From an uncultured Synechococcaceae cyanobacterium (lineage in GTDB: Bacteria; Cyanobacteriota; Cyanobacteriia; PCC-6307; Cyanobiaceae): 35,701 nt of DNA. A model generated the notes under the pieces. The model was not told where the DNA came from. It searched no databases and worked only from the letters and a program-made list of their open reading frames with translations. Location of the stretch: NCBI GenBank assembly GCA_903907855.1, contig CAIVPT010000048.1, positions 1-35,701 on the forward strand, written 5' to 3'. Below are positions 26,625 to 34,363 of the stretch, one piece after another (the stretch's first letter is position 1; each line of letters starts with the position of its first letter). Position numbers and translations under genes: made by a program.

Positions 26625-27311
26625 ATGAAGCTGCTGGTGGTGGAGGACGATCCCACCCTGAGGGCAGCGTTGCTGCGCCTGCTGGGGCAGTGGGGCTACG
26701 CCGCCGAGGCCGCCGCCACCGGCGTGGAAGCGCTCCTTTGGTTGGCGCGCGACCCCTTCGATCTGGTGCTCCTCGACCTGGGCCTTCCCGACCTCGACGG
26801 TCTGGCGGTCTGCCAGCGGCTGCGGACCGTGGCGCGCCCCCAGCCGCTGGTGCTGATGCTCACCGCCCGCGACGGCACCCAGGACGCCGTGGCGGGCTAT
26901 GAGGGCGGCGCCGATGATTACGTGGTCAAGCCGTTTGAGCCAGAGTTGCTGCGGGTCCGCATCCGCGCCCTGTTGCGCCGCGCCGTCCGGCCGCTCCACC
27001 CCGACCTGCGCTGGGGTCCCCTGCGACTCCACCCCGGAGAAGTCACCGTCTGGATCGAGGGTCGCCCCCAGCTGCTCACCCGCAAGGAGGCGCTGCTGCT
27101 GGAGCAGCTGCTGCGGGCCCAGGGGGAGAGCTGCAGCAAGGGTCGGTTGTTGCACGGCTGCGGCGACGGCCGGCGCGAGGTGGGGGAGGAGACGATCCGG
27201 GCCCATATCCGCAACCTGCGCATGAAGCTCACCGCCGCTGGCTGCCCCCCCGACCTCATCGACACGGTGCACGGCCATGGCTACCGCCTCAACCCCGCCG
27301 CTGCCGCCTGA
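26625..27311 (+). CDS. OmpR-family response regulator
   Basis: A 228-residue transcription factor of a two-component system. Receiver domain residues 1-115: acidic pocket VVEDDP, phospho-acceptor Asp51 in LVLLDLGLPDLDG, and the conserved Lys in VVKPFEPE. The C-terminal winged-helix DNA-binding domain (about 125-224) ends TVHGHGYRLN. The pattern resembles the cyanobacterial RppA/NrsR group that responds to metals or redox, but that relation is only by eye. Its ATG lies four bases after the ATPase stop and its 3' end overlaps the kinase gene by 35 bases, so all are probably one operon. The natural target is the ATPase promoter region, where the triple repeat lies. Confidence 0.93.
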   Translation: MKLLVVEDDPTLRAALLRLLGQWGYAAEAAATGVEALLWLARDPFDLVLLDLGLPDLDGLAVCQRLRTVARPQPLVLMLTARDGTQDAVAGYEGGADDYVVKPFEPELLRVRIRALLRRAVRPLHPDLRWGPLRLHPGEVTVWIEGRPQLLTRKEALLLEQLLRAQGESCSKGRLLHGCGDGRREVGEETIRAHIRNLRMKLTAAGCPPDLIDTVHGHGYRLNPAAAA

Positions 27312-28635
27312 TCCGCTGCGCCTGCGGCGTCGCCTCAGCCTGCAGGGGGGAGGATTCGCCCTGCTCTTGCTCGCGGCCTTCTCCGGCTCCCTCTACTGGG
27401 GTATCGCCCTGCAACGGGCGGAAGACCAGCGCAAGGAGTTGCGCCGCATCGCCGCCAGCGCCGCCGCCCAGCTGCCGCTGATCCTGCACGAGTGGCGCGA
27501 GGCCGCGGGGGTGCGCAAGTTCCGGGGGGAGCCACGGGTGGTGGATCCGCCGGGATTCGAGCAACTGAGGGTGCAGTGGTTCGATGCCCGGGGTCGGTTG
27601 CTGAGCCAGCAGGGCACCTTGGGGATCCCTGGCGGTGCCGGCCCCGGCCCGTCGGGGGCTGGCAGGGGGGGAGCGGTTGGGAGCGGGGCGGAGGATTGGC
27701 GTCGTTGGACGGGGGGGCTGAGCCTGCGCCAGCCGGTGCTGGTGCGGGAGCCCGGCGAACGGGGCGAGCGCCGCCTGAGCGGATTCGTGCGGGTGGCCCT
27801 CTCGGATCGGGCGGCCCGGCAGGACCTGGAGCGGCTCCAGCGCGGTCTGTTGCTCGGCGGCGTGGTGACGGCCCTGGCGGCGCTGCTGGTGGGCCGCCGG
27901 ATGCTCGCGGGCGCGTTCGCTCCTCTCCAGCAGCAGATCGAGGCCCTGCAGCGCTTCACGGCAGATGCCTCCCATGAGCTCCGCCATCCCCTCACCTCCC
28001 TGCGCACCCTGCTGGCCACGGTGCCGGAGCCGGAGCGCCGCAGCCCCCAGCTGCCGTGGGCTGACCTCGATCGCCTGGTGCGGGAGATGGGGGAGATGCT
28101 TGATGACCTGCTGTTCCTGGCCCGTCAGGAACAGGTGGTTTCGGATCCGCCCGTCGCCCTCTGCCCCCGCTTTGATCTCCTGGAGTTGCTAGAGGATCTC
28201 TCCGTCCGCCATGGGCCCGAGGCGGCCCAGCGGGGCATCCAGCTGCGGCTTGATCCTTCGCCCCAAGACCATGGGCTGCCGATCCAGGGGCAGCCCGAGC
28301 AGCTGCTGCGCCTGTTCACCAACCTGCTGCTCAATGCCCTGCGGCACAGCCCGGAGGGCGGCATGGTGGCGGTGGTGGTGCGGCCCTCGGCGCAGCGACT
28401 GGTGGTGGAGGTGGTGGATGGGGGCCCGGGCATTGCGCCGCAGGAGCGCGACAGGGTGTTCGAGCGCTTCTGGCGGGGGCGTGACCGGGGTGGCCACAGT
28501 GGGCTGGGTCTGGCGATCGCCCGATCGATCGCCCGCCGCCATGGGGGCGACCTGCGGGTGGGGGAGAGTCGGCCGGGCCACTGTGTGCTGCGGGTGGAAC
28601 TGGCCGGCGCCAGCCCGGAATTCACGACTTTTTGA
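27277..28635 (+). CDS. Membrane sensor histidine kinase
   Basis: A 452-residue sensor kinase, partner of the preceding regulator. A membrane helix at about 26-46 and another at 190-206 enclose a periplasmic segment of some 140 residues with a Gly-rich stretch near 116-137 and no recognised sensor fold. The H-box ASHELRHPL contains the phosphorylated His233. The N-box (NLLLNALRHSP), the G1 box DGGPGIAP and the G2 box GLGLAIA are intact, so it should be active. Its start lies 35 bases inside the regulator gene. The GDT1-type exporter gene follows after 26 bases. The ligand is unknown; context suggests a divalent cation. Confidence 0.92.
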   Translation: MATASTPPLPPDPLRLRRRLSLQGGGFALLLLAAFSGSLYWGIALQRAEDQRKELRRIAASAAAQLPLILHEWREAAGVRKFRGEPRVVDPPGFEQLRVQWFDARGRLLSQQGTLGIPGGAGPGPSGAGRGGAVGSGAEDWRRWTGGLSLRQPVLVREPGERGERRLSGFVRVALSDRAARQDLERLQRGLLLGGVVTALAALLVGRRMLAGAFAPLQQQIEALQRFTADASHELRHPLTSLRTLLATVPEPERRSPQLPWADLDRLVREMGEMLDDLLFLARQEQVVSDPPVALCPRFDLLELLEDLSVRHGPEAAQRGIQLRLDPSPQDHGLPIQGQPEQLLRLFTNLLLNALRHSPEGGMVAVVVRPSAQRLVVEVVDGGPGIAPQERDRVFERFWRGRDRGGHSGLGLAIARSIARRHGGDLRVGESRPGHCVLRVELAGASPEFTTF

Positions 28636-28661
28636 CGATCAGCCCCCCAGGATTCCTCCCC

Positions 28662-29315
28662 ATGACCGTTCCCCTGCCCACCGATCCAGGCCTGGCCGCC
28701 TTTGGCTCGAGCCTCACCGCCATCACCCTGGCCGAGCTGGGTGACAAGACCTTTTTCATGGCGCTGATCCTGGCGACCCGCCATCGACCGCGCCATGTCT
28801 TCGTCGGGGCTTTTGTTGCCCTGGCGGCGGTCACAGTTCTGTCGCTGGGGCTGGGCTACGGACTGCGAGAGCTGCTGCCGGCCAGCGTGGTGCCTCTCCT
28901 GGCGGCCGTGCTGTTTCTGGGGTTCGGCGTCAAGCTGCTGCTCGACGCCCAGGGCATGGCTGAAGACGAGGCTGAGGACGAGGAGCGGGAAGCCCGGAGC
29001 GCCATCAATGAGGCGGAGAGCCACCAGCGCCGCAGCACCGCCTGGGCGGTGATCAGCGAAGCCTTCGTGTTGGTGTTCCTGGCGGAGCTGGGCGATCGCA
29101 CGATGTTCACGACGATCTTCCTGGCCACGGCCCCGGCCTTCACCCTGGTCGGTCTGCTGGCGGGCACCCTGCTGGGCCATGCCCTGGTCACCGGCTTGGC
29201 GGTGGGGGCGGGCCGCTGGATCGGCGGCCGCATCCGCGAGCGACTGCTGTATCGGTTGAGCGGGGGGCTGTTCCTGGCGTTCGGCCTGCTGGCCCTGCGC
29301 CAGGCCCTGGCCTGA
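28662..29315 (+). CDS. GDT1/UPF0016 (TMEM165-like) cation exporter
   Basis: A 217-residue six-helix transporter of the UPF0016 family, members of which exchange Mn2+ or Ca2+ for protons (Mnx in Synechocystis, Gdt1 in yeast, PAM71 in plants; family knowledge). Both diagnostic E-x-G-D motifs are present: AELGDKT (E25) and AELGDRT (E142), one per half. Between them is an acidic loop (100-112) rich in Glu and Asp. ATG 28662 gives a normal N-terminus; a TTG at 28632 would overlap the kinase stop and add ten residues. It lies at the end of the ATPase-regulator-kinase cluster, so it is likely co-expressed and probably shares its cation. Confidence 0.92.
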   Translation: MTVPLPTDPGLAAFGSSLTAITLAELGDKTFFMALILATRHRPRHVFVGAFVALAAVTVLSLGLGYGLRELLPASVVPLLAAVLFLGFGVKLLLDAQGMAEDEAEDEEREARSAINEAESHQRRSTAWAVISEAFVLVFLAELGDRTMFTTIFLATAPAFTLVGLLAGTLLGHALVTGLAVGAGRWIGGRIRERLLYRLSGGLFLAFGLLALRQALA

Positions 29316-29371
29316 AGCGCCCTGCGCGCCCCTCGCGCTTCACAGGGTCTGGCGGTGTTGCTCAGCCGGAT

Positions 29372-29416
29372 GCTGGCCGACGCGTCGGGCGCTGGCCGAT
29401 GCGTCAGGCGCTGGCC
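29372..29416. repeat. 19-base tandem repeat after the GDT1 gene
   Basis: GCTGGCCGACGCGTCGGGC (29372-29390) is followed by a copy with two changes (29391-29409) and seven further matching bases (29410-29416). It lies between the stop of the GDT1 gene and the stop of a convergent hypothetical gene, and may be a spacer repeat without function. Confidence 0.75.
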
Positions 29417-29427
29417 CAGTGGGAGGT

Positions 29428-29832
29428 TCAGGCCCCAGCCTTGGTGGTGGGCAGCGGCTCGTAGCGCAGGGGCCCGCGCGGTTCCACCGCGAGGCTCCAG
29501 AGCCCACCCCCGAGAGCGCCCAGGCCCGCCAGGAGGGCCGTCAGGTCGCCGTCGGCGATCCAGCGGGCCTTCAGCGCCGGTACCTGTTCCTGGAGCGCCT
29601 CGATCGGCACCTCCACCAGCAGCAGGCTGTGCTCTGCCGCCGCTCGCCGCAGCGGTGCCTCTTCGCTGCGCTGCCAGACCCGCAACAGCAGCTCGAGGGC
29701 CTGGCGGCGCCCCTCCTCCCCGGGATCCCCAGCCGGACCGAGTGCGGCGTTCAGGGATCGCCCCTGCAGGGGCATGGCCCGCCGGCCTCCCTGCTCCATC
29801 AGGGCCAGAGCCAGGAGATAGGGGGCGTCCAT
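29428..29832 (-). CDS. Hypothetical protein
   Basis: A 134-residue protein I do not recognise. The ATG at 29832 (MDAPYLLALALMEQGGRRAM) is preferred because the frame further upstream to 30057 becomes Arg/Gly-rich and lies over the divergent metallopeptidase-like gene. The sequence has a helical middle (RRQALELLLRVWQR, AAEHSLLLVEVPIEALQEQV) and a Gly-rich C-terminal stretch LLAGLGALGGGLWSLAVEPR. A membrane helix near residues 105-120 is possible but short. It converges on the GDT1 gene, and the tandem repeat lies between the stops. No function is proposed. Confidence 0.6.
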   Translation of the reverse strand: MDAPYLLALALMEQGGRRAMPLQGRSLNAALGPAGDPGEEGRRQALELLLRVWQRSEEAPLRRAAAEHSLLLVEVPIEALQEQVPALKARWIADGDLTALLAGLGALGGGLWSLAVEPRGPLRYEPLPTTKAGA

Positions 29833-29956
29833 CGCAGCAGGGCAGAGGTGCTCCCACAGTGCCCTGCCGCCCTGCCGGCCGATACCCCCGTTCGTGGACG
29901 TTGCCCCGATCCATGGCCAGGTTGGAACCATCCCCCCCTGCCCCTGGGTGCGGCCG

Positions 29957-30532
29957 ATGCCTGCCTCCGTGCTCCGCTGCCGTCGGCCCCGCCCGTCTGC
30001 GGTTTCGGGCACGCGGCGCTTCGCTCCGCCCGCCACCTTGGCACTGCTGGCCCTCACCGGCCTGCTTCAGGTCGTCCCCCCCGCCGCGGCCAACACATTG
30101 GCGGATATCCAGCGGCTGGAGGAGCTGATCAACGCCACCGGCACCGAAACCCAGGTGCGCGATGACTGTCAACCCAACCACGCCGGCTATTACGAGCGTG
30201 ATGGCAAGGGGATCGATCGTCTGGTGGTCTGCCGCAACACCATCGACATGGCCGATGTGGAGGCGGTCTGGGAGGTGATGGCCCACGAGGGAACCCACGT
30301 GATGCAGGCCTGCACGGATGGTCCGGCGTTGCAGGACGCGCAGATCCCCCGCACCCTGCGGGAGCTGCGCAGCCTGGCCCCCCACTACGCCAAGCTGCTG
30401 GATGAGGGGTACCATCCACGCGACCAGCGGCTGGAGGCCGAGGCGTTCTGGATGGAGCTGCAGGCCCCGGAGCTGGTGTTCGCCCTCTTCGAGCGCAATT
30501 GCGCGGGTTGGCTGCCGTCGGGGGCGCGCTGA
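29957..30532 (+). CDS. Secreted protein with HExxH motif (putative metallopeptidase-like)
   Basis: A 191-residue exported protein. From ATG 29957 the N-terminus has a basic region and a hydrophobic core ending in PPAAAN, a likely signal peptide cleavage site near residue 45. The central VMAHEGTHVMQAC contains HEGTH (residues 110-114), the zincin metal motif, and a downstream glutamate (E160 or E162, LEAEAFWMELQ) could be the third ligand. At least four cysteines may form disulfides. The APHYAKLLDEGY segment fits a conserved cyanobacterial hypothetical family I recall only loosely. The next gene overlaps its stop by one base (TGATG), so they are translationally coupled. Peptidase activity is an inference. 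Confidence 0.75.
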   Translation: MPASVLRCRRPRPSAVSGTRRFAPPATLALLALTGLLQVVPPAAANTLADIQRLEELINATGTETQVRDDCQPNHAGYYERDGKGIDRLVVCRNTIDMADVEAVWEVMAHEGTHVMQACTDGPALQDAQIPRTLRELRSLAPHYAKLLDEGYHPRDQRLEAEAFWMELQAPELVFALFERNCAGWLPSGAR

Positions 30533-31020
30533 TGGGCCGCTTCTGGGTCCCCTGGCTTCTGGGGCTGGCTCTGGCGGCGCCGTTGCCGGCGTCCAGCGCC
30601 ACCCCGACCTCGCCGGAGGCCACCACCCGTGAGCGGGAACTGCTGGAGCGCATCCGCGAACTCAAGACCCCCCGTCTGCGCAGCTACGGCACCTGCCGAT
30701 ACGACTGGGGCGCCTGGCGCCTGAATGACCGTGGCGTGCGTTCCACGGCCAGCGAATGCGGGGAGCCGCCGGTCCGCGGCACTGTGGCGGTGTTTTGCGA
30801 CACGCTGCAGATCAACCGACGGGTGGAGGAGGGGCCGTGGGAGGGCTGGCGGTTGCCCTACAGCGCCGATGAATCACCCCTGCTCGGTGGTGAGGACCGC
30901 CTGGTGGCCTCCCTCTGCGCGAATGTGCGCCAGGCCGGCCGCGGTGGCCCAGGCGAAGCACCTCCGGCGCTGGGGACTCCGGCGAAGCCAGGGCCGCCGG
31001 TCAAGCCTGTGGCTCCCTGA
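30532..31020 (+). CDS. Hypothetical secreted cysteine-containing protein
   Basis: A 162-residue protein that I do not recognise. The first 22 residues are a clear signal peptide (MGRFWVPWLLGLALAAPLPA). The mature part has a helical start (TTRERELLERIRELKTPRLR), a compact region with paired cysteines (TCRYDWGAWRL, SECGEPP, VFCDTLQ, SLCANVR) and a Pro/Gly-rich tail, consistent with a small disulfide-bonded periplasmic or secreted protein. The ATG shares a base with the TGA of the preceding HExxH gene, so the two are likely made together. They may act together, but nothing in the sequence shows how. Confidence 0.65.
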   Translation: MGRFWVPWLLGLALAAPLPASSATPTSPEATTRERELLERIRELKTPRLRSYGTCRYDWGAWRLNDRGVRSTASECGEPPVRGTVAVFCDTLQINRRVEEGPWEGWRLPYSADESPLLGGEDRLVASLCANVRQAGRGGPGEAPPALGTPAKPGPPVKPVAP

Positions 31021-31048
31021 GGACGCCAGAGGGGCGGAGGAGTGGGCC

Positions 31049-31450
31049 TCAGCTCCAGTGCAGCGTCATCGGCACCGCCCCCTCCAGGCTCCGCTTCACC
31101 GGGCAGCCTTCCCCGGCGCGGATCAGCAGCTGGCGTTGCGCGTCCTCCAGCCCCGCCGGCAGCTCAATCCACACCTCCAGGGAGGCGATGCGTCGCTCCC
31201 CTTCGCTGGTCATCGTCTTCTCCACCCGCGCCTGGCAGCCCTCCAGGGCCAGGCCATGGCGCTCGGCCACGATCCCCAGGATCGTGAGGATGCAGGTGCT
31301 CAGGCCGGTGGCCACCAGATCGGTGGGGGAGAAGGATTCACCCCGTCCCTGGTTGTCCAGCGGCGCATCGGTGAGCAGCTCCCGGCCCGAACCGGCATGC
31401 ACCGAGCGGCAGCGCAGGCCACCCTCGTAGTGGCTCGTCATCAGGGTCAT
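31049..31450 (-). CDS. OsmC-family peroxiredoxin-like protein
   Basis: A 133-residue OsmC/Ohr-superfamily protein, thiol-dependent reductases of organic hydroperoxides, or in some members of unknown role. The two conserved cysteines are Cys53 (ATGLSTCILTIL) and Cys116 (GEGCPVKRSL), in the arrangement of the catalytic pair. The GESFSPTDLV segment is also typical. The start may be ATG 31450 or ATG 31441. Length is normal. It is divergent from the DUF2721 gene, whose possible starts begin 44 bases away, and converges on the preceding hypothetical. Specific Ohr or OsmC subfamily is not assigned. Confidence 0.9.
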   Translation of the reverse strand: MTLMTSHYEGGLRCRSVHAGSGRELLTDAPLDNQGRGESFSPTDLVATGLSTCILTILGIVAERHGLALEGCQARVEKTMTSEGERRIASLEVWIELPAGLEDAQRQLLIRAGEGCPVKRSLEGAVPMTLHWS

Positions 31451-31493
31451 GGTGGGGGCGCGGCCTAGGTTTCCCCCACTCTGGCCCGCCTCG

Positions 31494-31982
31494 ATGGTGC
31501 CCGACTGGATGGTGCCCGCCTTGATGGTGAGAGGCGTTCTGCCCCTGGCTCTGGCGGCGCCGGTGGAGGGGTTGGCCAAGGCGATCCAGCTCTCGGTGGC
31601 GCCGGTCTTTCTGCTGGCGGGGGTGAGTGGCTTGCTGGGGGTCTTCACCAACCGGCTGGCGCGCATCATTGAGCGCGCCCGCGTGTTGCAGGACCAGGCC
31701 CGCTCGGCGCCGATTGCGCGGGGGCGTGAGGTGCGCCGCGAGCTGTTGGTGCAGAAGCGGCGCATGACCCTGGTGCTGCGGGCGATCCAGTGCTGCACCG
31801 TCACGGTATTGCTGGTGTGCCTGGTGGTGGCGGTGGTGTTTGTGAGCGCGGTGGCGCGGCTCGATCTGGCCCTGCTGGTGGTGCCCCTGTTCGTGGCGGC
31901 GATGGCCTGGCTGATGGCGGCGGTGGTGCTGTTCCTGATCGAGATGCAGCTGGCGGCGGAGCAGTTGCGACGGCGCTTCTGA
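31494..31982 (+). CDS. DUF2721 membrane protein
   Basis: A membrane protein of the DUF2721 family, unknown function. Three or four hydrophobic helices are visible: LSVAPVFLLAGVSGLLGVF, then after a charged loop CCTVTVLLVCLVVAVVFVSA and DLALLVVPLFVAAMAWLMAA. The loop TNRLARIIERARVL is typical of the family. Three in-frame ATGs (31494, 31509, 31524) arise from a 15-base repeat, so the exact start is undecided; 31494 is used here and gives 162 residues. It is divergent from osmC and convergent with the flavoprotein gene. Confidence 0.82.
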   Translation: MVPDWMVPALMVRGVLPLALAAPVEGLAKAIQLSVAPVFLLAGVSGLLGVFTNRLARIIERARVLQDQARSAPIARGREVRRELLVQKRRMTLVLRAIQCCTVTVLLVCLVVAVVFVSAVARLDLALLVVPLFVAAMAWLMAAVVLFLIEMQLAAEQLRRRF

Positions 31983-32012
31983 GGTTCTGGGGGCGGCTGC
32001 TCCAGGCGCGCC

Positions 32013-33551
32013 TCAGGGCGCCAGCCCCAGCTCCTCCAGCAGGGCCCGCTGCCGCGCCGGACTGACAAAACGGTGGGCCGCCATCGCGCCACTCACCGCC
32101 ACCGGGGGCACGCCGATGCCCGGGAACACCCCCGCCCCACAGAGCACCAGACCCTCGATCGGCGTGCCGCCACCGGGGAAGGGCCCCCGTTCGGCCGGCC
32201 AGGCCGGTCCGTAGCTGCCGCGCGCCACCCGCAGATACCGGCGGTGGGTGAGGGGGGTGCCCTGCAGCTCGACCACCACCCGCTCCCGCCAATCCGGCAG
32301 CAGGCGGGCGAACACCTCGCCGAAGAGGCCGCAGCGCTCCGCTTTGCGCGCCTCGTAGGCGGCGCTGCCCGGTTCGAGTCCCTCCCACAGCTCCCAGGGT
32401 TCGTTGGCGGGGCTGTAGGCGTGCAGCACCTGGTGGCCGGCCGGGGCCAGGGCCGGATCGAGCACCGAGGGCAGCGAGAACACCAGCACATTGCGCTCGG
32501 CGGTGATGCCGCGCTGCCAGTCGCCCACCCACACATGGTGGATCGGCAGGCTGCAGGGCTCGGGATGGCGCAGTGCGAGATGCCAGTGCAGAAAGCTGGC
32601 GCAGGCGGGCGTGGCGGCCTGGCGATCGCGCCAGCGGCTCGGGCCGGCCTCGGGCGGCAGCAGGGCGAGGGAGTCCCAGGGGCTGGCGTTGCTGATCACG
32701 CCCTGGCGGGCGCGCAGCTCCTCGCCGCCCTCCAGCCGCACCCCGACGGCCCGGCCCCCCTCCACCAGAATCCGCTCCACGGCCGAGCGCAACCGCAGGG
32801 TGCCGCCGTGGCGCTCCAGGCCCCGCACCAGGGCGTCGGCCACGGCGGGGCTGCCGCCGAGGGGGTAGTCAAGGCAGGCGCCGGGCTCGAACCACTCGCC
32901 GAACAGGGTGGCCATGGCGGCGGCGCTGGTCTGCTCCATCCCCAGGCCGGAGATCAGGAAGCAGAGCAGCTCACACCAGTGCAGGAGAAAGGGATCGCGC
33001 AGGTGGCGGCGGGCGATCGGCCCGAAGGCTCCCCCCAGGCTCGCCAGCTCCCGCGCCTGGCCCAACAGCCCCAGGGCCCCGCCGGCGCCGAGGCTGAACG
33101 CCAGGCCCGGCCCGGGGCGCAGGGCCAGCAGCGGCAGGGAGCGAGCGGCCCGGCAGCGGGGTTCGAGCGCGGCCATGAAGCGGGCCCATTCGTCGGCCAC
33201 CGCCGTGCCCCGCAACGTGCGCAGGACGGCGAGGAAGGGCTCCAGGCCCACCCCCACCGTCAGGTCGCCTTCGGGCAGCAACAGACCCCAGTCGCTGTAA
33301 GACACCACCGGCACGCTCTCGCCCACTGCCCGCAGCACCTGGGCCAGGGGGTTGGCGCTGGGCCAGCGACCCAGGCCGCTCCAGAGGGAGGGGCCACTCT
33401 CGAAGTGGAAGCCGCGGCGGCTGAAGCCATGGGCAGCGCCGCCGGGGCGGTCGTGGGCCTCCAGCACCAGCACGTCGAGGCCGTGGCGGGCGGCCAGGGC
33501 CCCGGCGCAGAGGCCGCCCAGGCCGCTGCCGATCACGATCAGATCCGACAC
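32013..33551 (-). CDS. CrtI/CrtISO-like FAD-dependent oxidoreductase
   Basis: A 512-residue flavoprotein of the phytoene desaturase/carotenoid isomerase superfamily. The GTG at 33551 opens the dinucleotide-binding motif [19 protein letters not shown], followed by LVLEAHDRPGGAAHGF and a typical FESGPSLW. Near the C-terminus, LVLCGAGVFPGIGVPPVAVSG is the second FAD-binding segment of this group. The substrate is not certain: a carotenoid or another hydrophobic compound. No signal peptide is present. The start overlaps the 3' end of the DCC gene by 13 bases, so the two are co-translated. Confidence 0.85.
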   Translation of the reverse strand: MSDLIVIGSGLGGLCAGALAARHGLDVLVLEAHDRPGGAAHGFSRRGFHFESGPSLWSGLGRWPSANPLAQVLRAVGESVPVVSYSDWGLLLPEGDLTVGVGLEPFLAVLRTLRGTAVADEWARFMAALEPRCRAARSLPLLALRPGPGLAFSLGAGGALGLLGQARELASLGGAFGPIARRHLRDPFLLHWCELLCFLISGLGMEQTSAAAMATLFGEWFEPGACLDYPLGGSPAVADALVRGLERHGGTLRLRSAVERILVEGGRAVGVRLEGGEELRARQGVISNASPWDSLALLPPEAGPSRWRDRQAATPACASFLHWHLALRHPEPCSLPIHHVWVGDWQRGITAERNVLVFSLPSVLDPALAPAGHQVLHAYSPANEPWELWEGLEPGSAAYEARKAERCGLFGEVFARLLPDWRERVVVELQGTPLTHRRYLRVARGSYGPAWPAERGPFPGGGTPIEGLVLCGAGVFPGIGVPPVAVSGAMAAHRFVSPARQRALLEELGLAP

Positions 33552-33967
33552 CGCCCCTCCCGCTCGGCGCACAGCTGATCGAGGGAGGGCCGCCGGGTGA
33601 GGCGCAGGCGGCCGGCGGCCCAGAGACGGTAGAGGCCATCCGCCACGGGGCCCAGCACGGGCCAGCGGGTGGGGGCATAGAGCCACCCCAGGCCGATCAG
33701 GCTGTAGGCGCGCCGGAACACCGCCACATCCCGCAGCAAGCTGCCATCGGCGGCGAGGCCATGGATGCGCCCCATCGCTTCGCGATAGCCGATGCCGCCA
33801 TTGGTGAGCGGGTCATAGTCCGGCGCGTCGATGTCGACGAAAGCGAGCTGGCGGCCCCCGGTGTTGTGGCTGGCATCGCGGGCCTCCAGGAATCGCACCT
33901 CGCGCACGCACAGGGGACAGCCGCCGTCGTACAGAACGGTGAGCGCGGCGGGGCTGGAGGGGGGCAA
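33539..33967 (-). CDS. DCC-family (DUF393) thiol-redox protein
   Basis: A protein of about 142 residues from the DUF393/DCC family of predicted thiol-disulfide oxidoreductases. The diagnostic YDGGCPLC near the N-terminus contains the CxxC pair (Cys17 and Cys20 from TTG 33967). The [12 protein letters not shown] and the [10 protein letters not shown] segments are also typical. The start is uncertain: GTG 34042 or ATG 34111 would overlap the divergent dehydratase gene, so TTG 33967 is used. It overlaps the flavoprotein gene by 13 bases, suggesting they are made together. Its partner and substrate are unknown. Confidence 0.82.
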   Translation of the reverse strand: MPPSSPAALTVLYDGGCPLCVREVRFLEARDASHNTGGRQLAFVDIDAPDYDPLTNGGIGYREAMGRIHGLAADGSLLRDVAVFRRAYSLIGLGWLYAPTRWPVLGPVADGLYRLWAAGRLRLTRRPSLDQLCAEREGRCRI

Positions 33968-34031
33968 AGCGGCGGGCCGGGCGGCCGGAGGCGGATCGGG
34001 GGGTGATGCTAGGGGTCCCTGCCCAGTGCCG

Positions 34032-34337
34032 ATGGCCGCCACGCCCCTCTCCTCCGAGCAGATCGCTGCCCTGGCGGCCGAGCTGCCCCACTGGTCCCTG
34101 GTGAACGGCAAACTTCAGCGCGAGTTGCGCTTCGCCGACTTTTCCGAGGCCTTCGGCTTCCTGAGCCGGGTGGCCCTGGCGGCCGAGGTGCTGGGCCATC
34201 ACCCGGAGTGGAGCAACGTCTGGAACCGGGTGACGATCGCGCTCACCACCCACGACACCGGCGGCCTCTCCAACCTTGATGTGGCCCTGGCCCAACGCAT
34301 CGATGCCCTCGCGGTCGCTGGCGGATGCGCTGATTAG
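34032..34337 (+). CDS. Pterin-4a-carbinolamine dehydratase
   Basis: A 101-residue PCD/DCoH family enzyme that dehydrates 4a-hydroxytetrahydropterin and recycles the pterin cofactor. The C-terminal catalytic half has [20 protein letters not shown] followed by [18 protein letters not shown], with the conserved histidines (HHP.W) of the active site. The length is normal for bacteria. ATG 34032 begins the protein. No aromatic amino-acid hydroxylase is visible in the window, so the physiological pterin reaction is unclear; in cyanobacteria it may serve other pterins. It is 26 bases upstream of the Coq4-like gene on the same strand. Confidence 0.93.
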   Translation: MAATPLSSEQIAALAAELPHWSLVNGKLQRELRFADFSEAFGFLSRVALAAEVLGHHPEWSNVWNRVTIALTTHDTGGLSNLDVALAQRIDALAVAGGCAD

Positions 34338-34363
34338 CTTCGGACTGAGCCGCCTGCCTCCCG

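Noticed and set aside
32073-33578. Plus-strand open frame of 501 codons opposite the CrtI-like gene
   Set aside because: Low-complexity Ala/Gln/His-rich shadow; the minus strand holds both FAD-binding segments.
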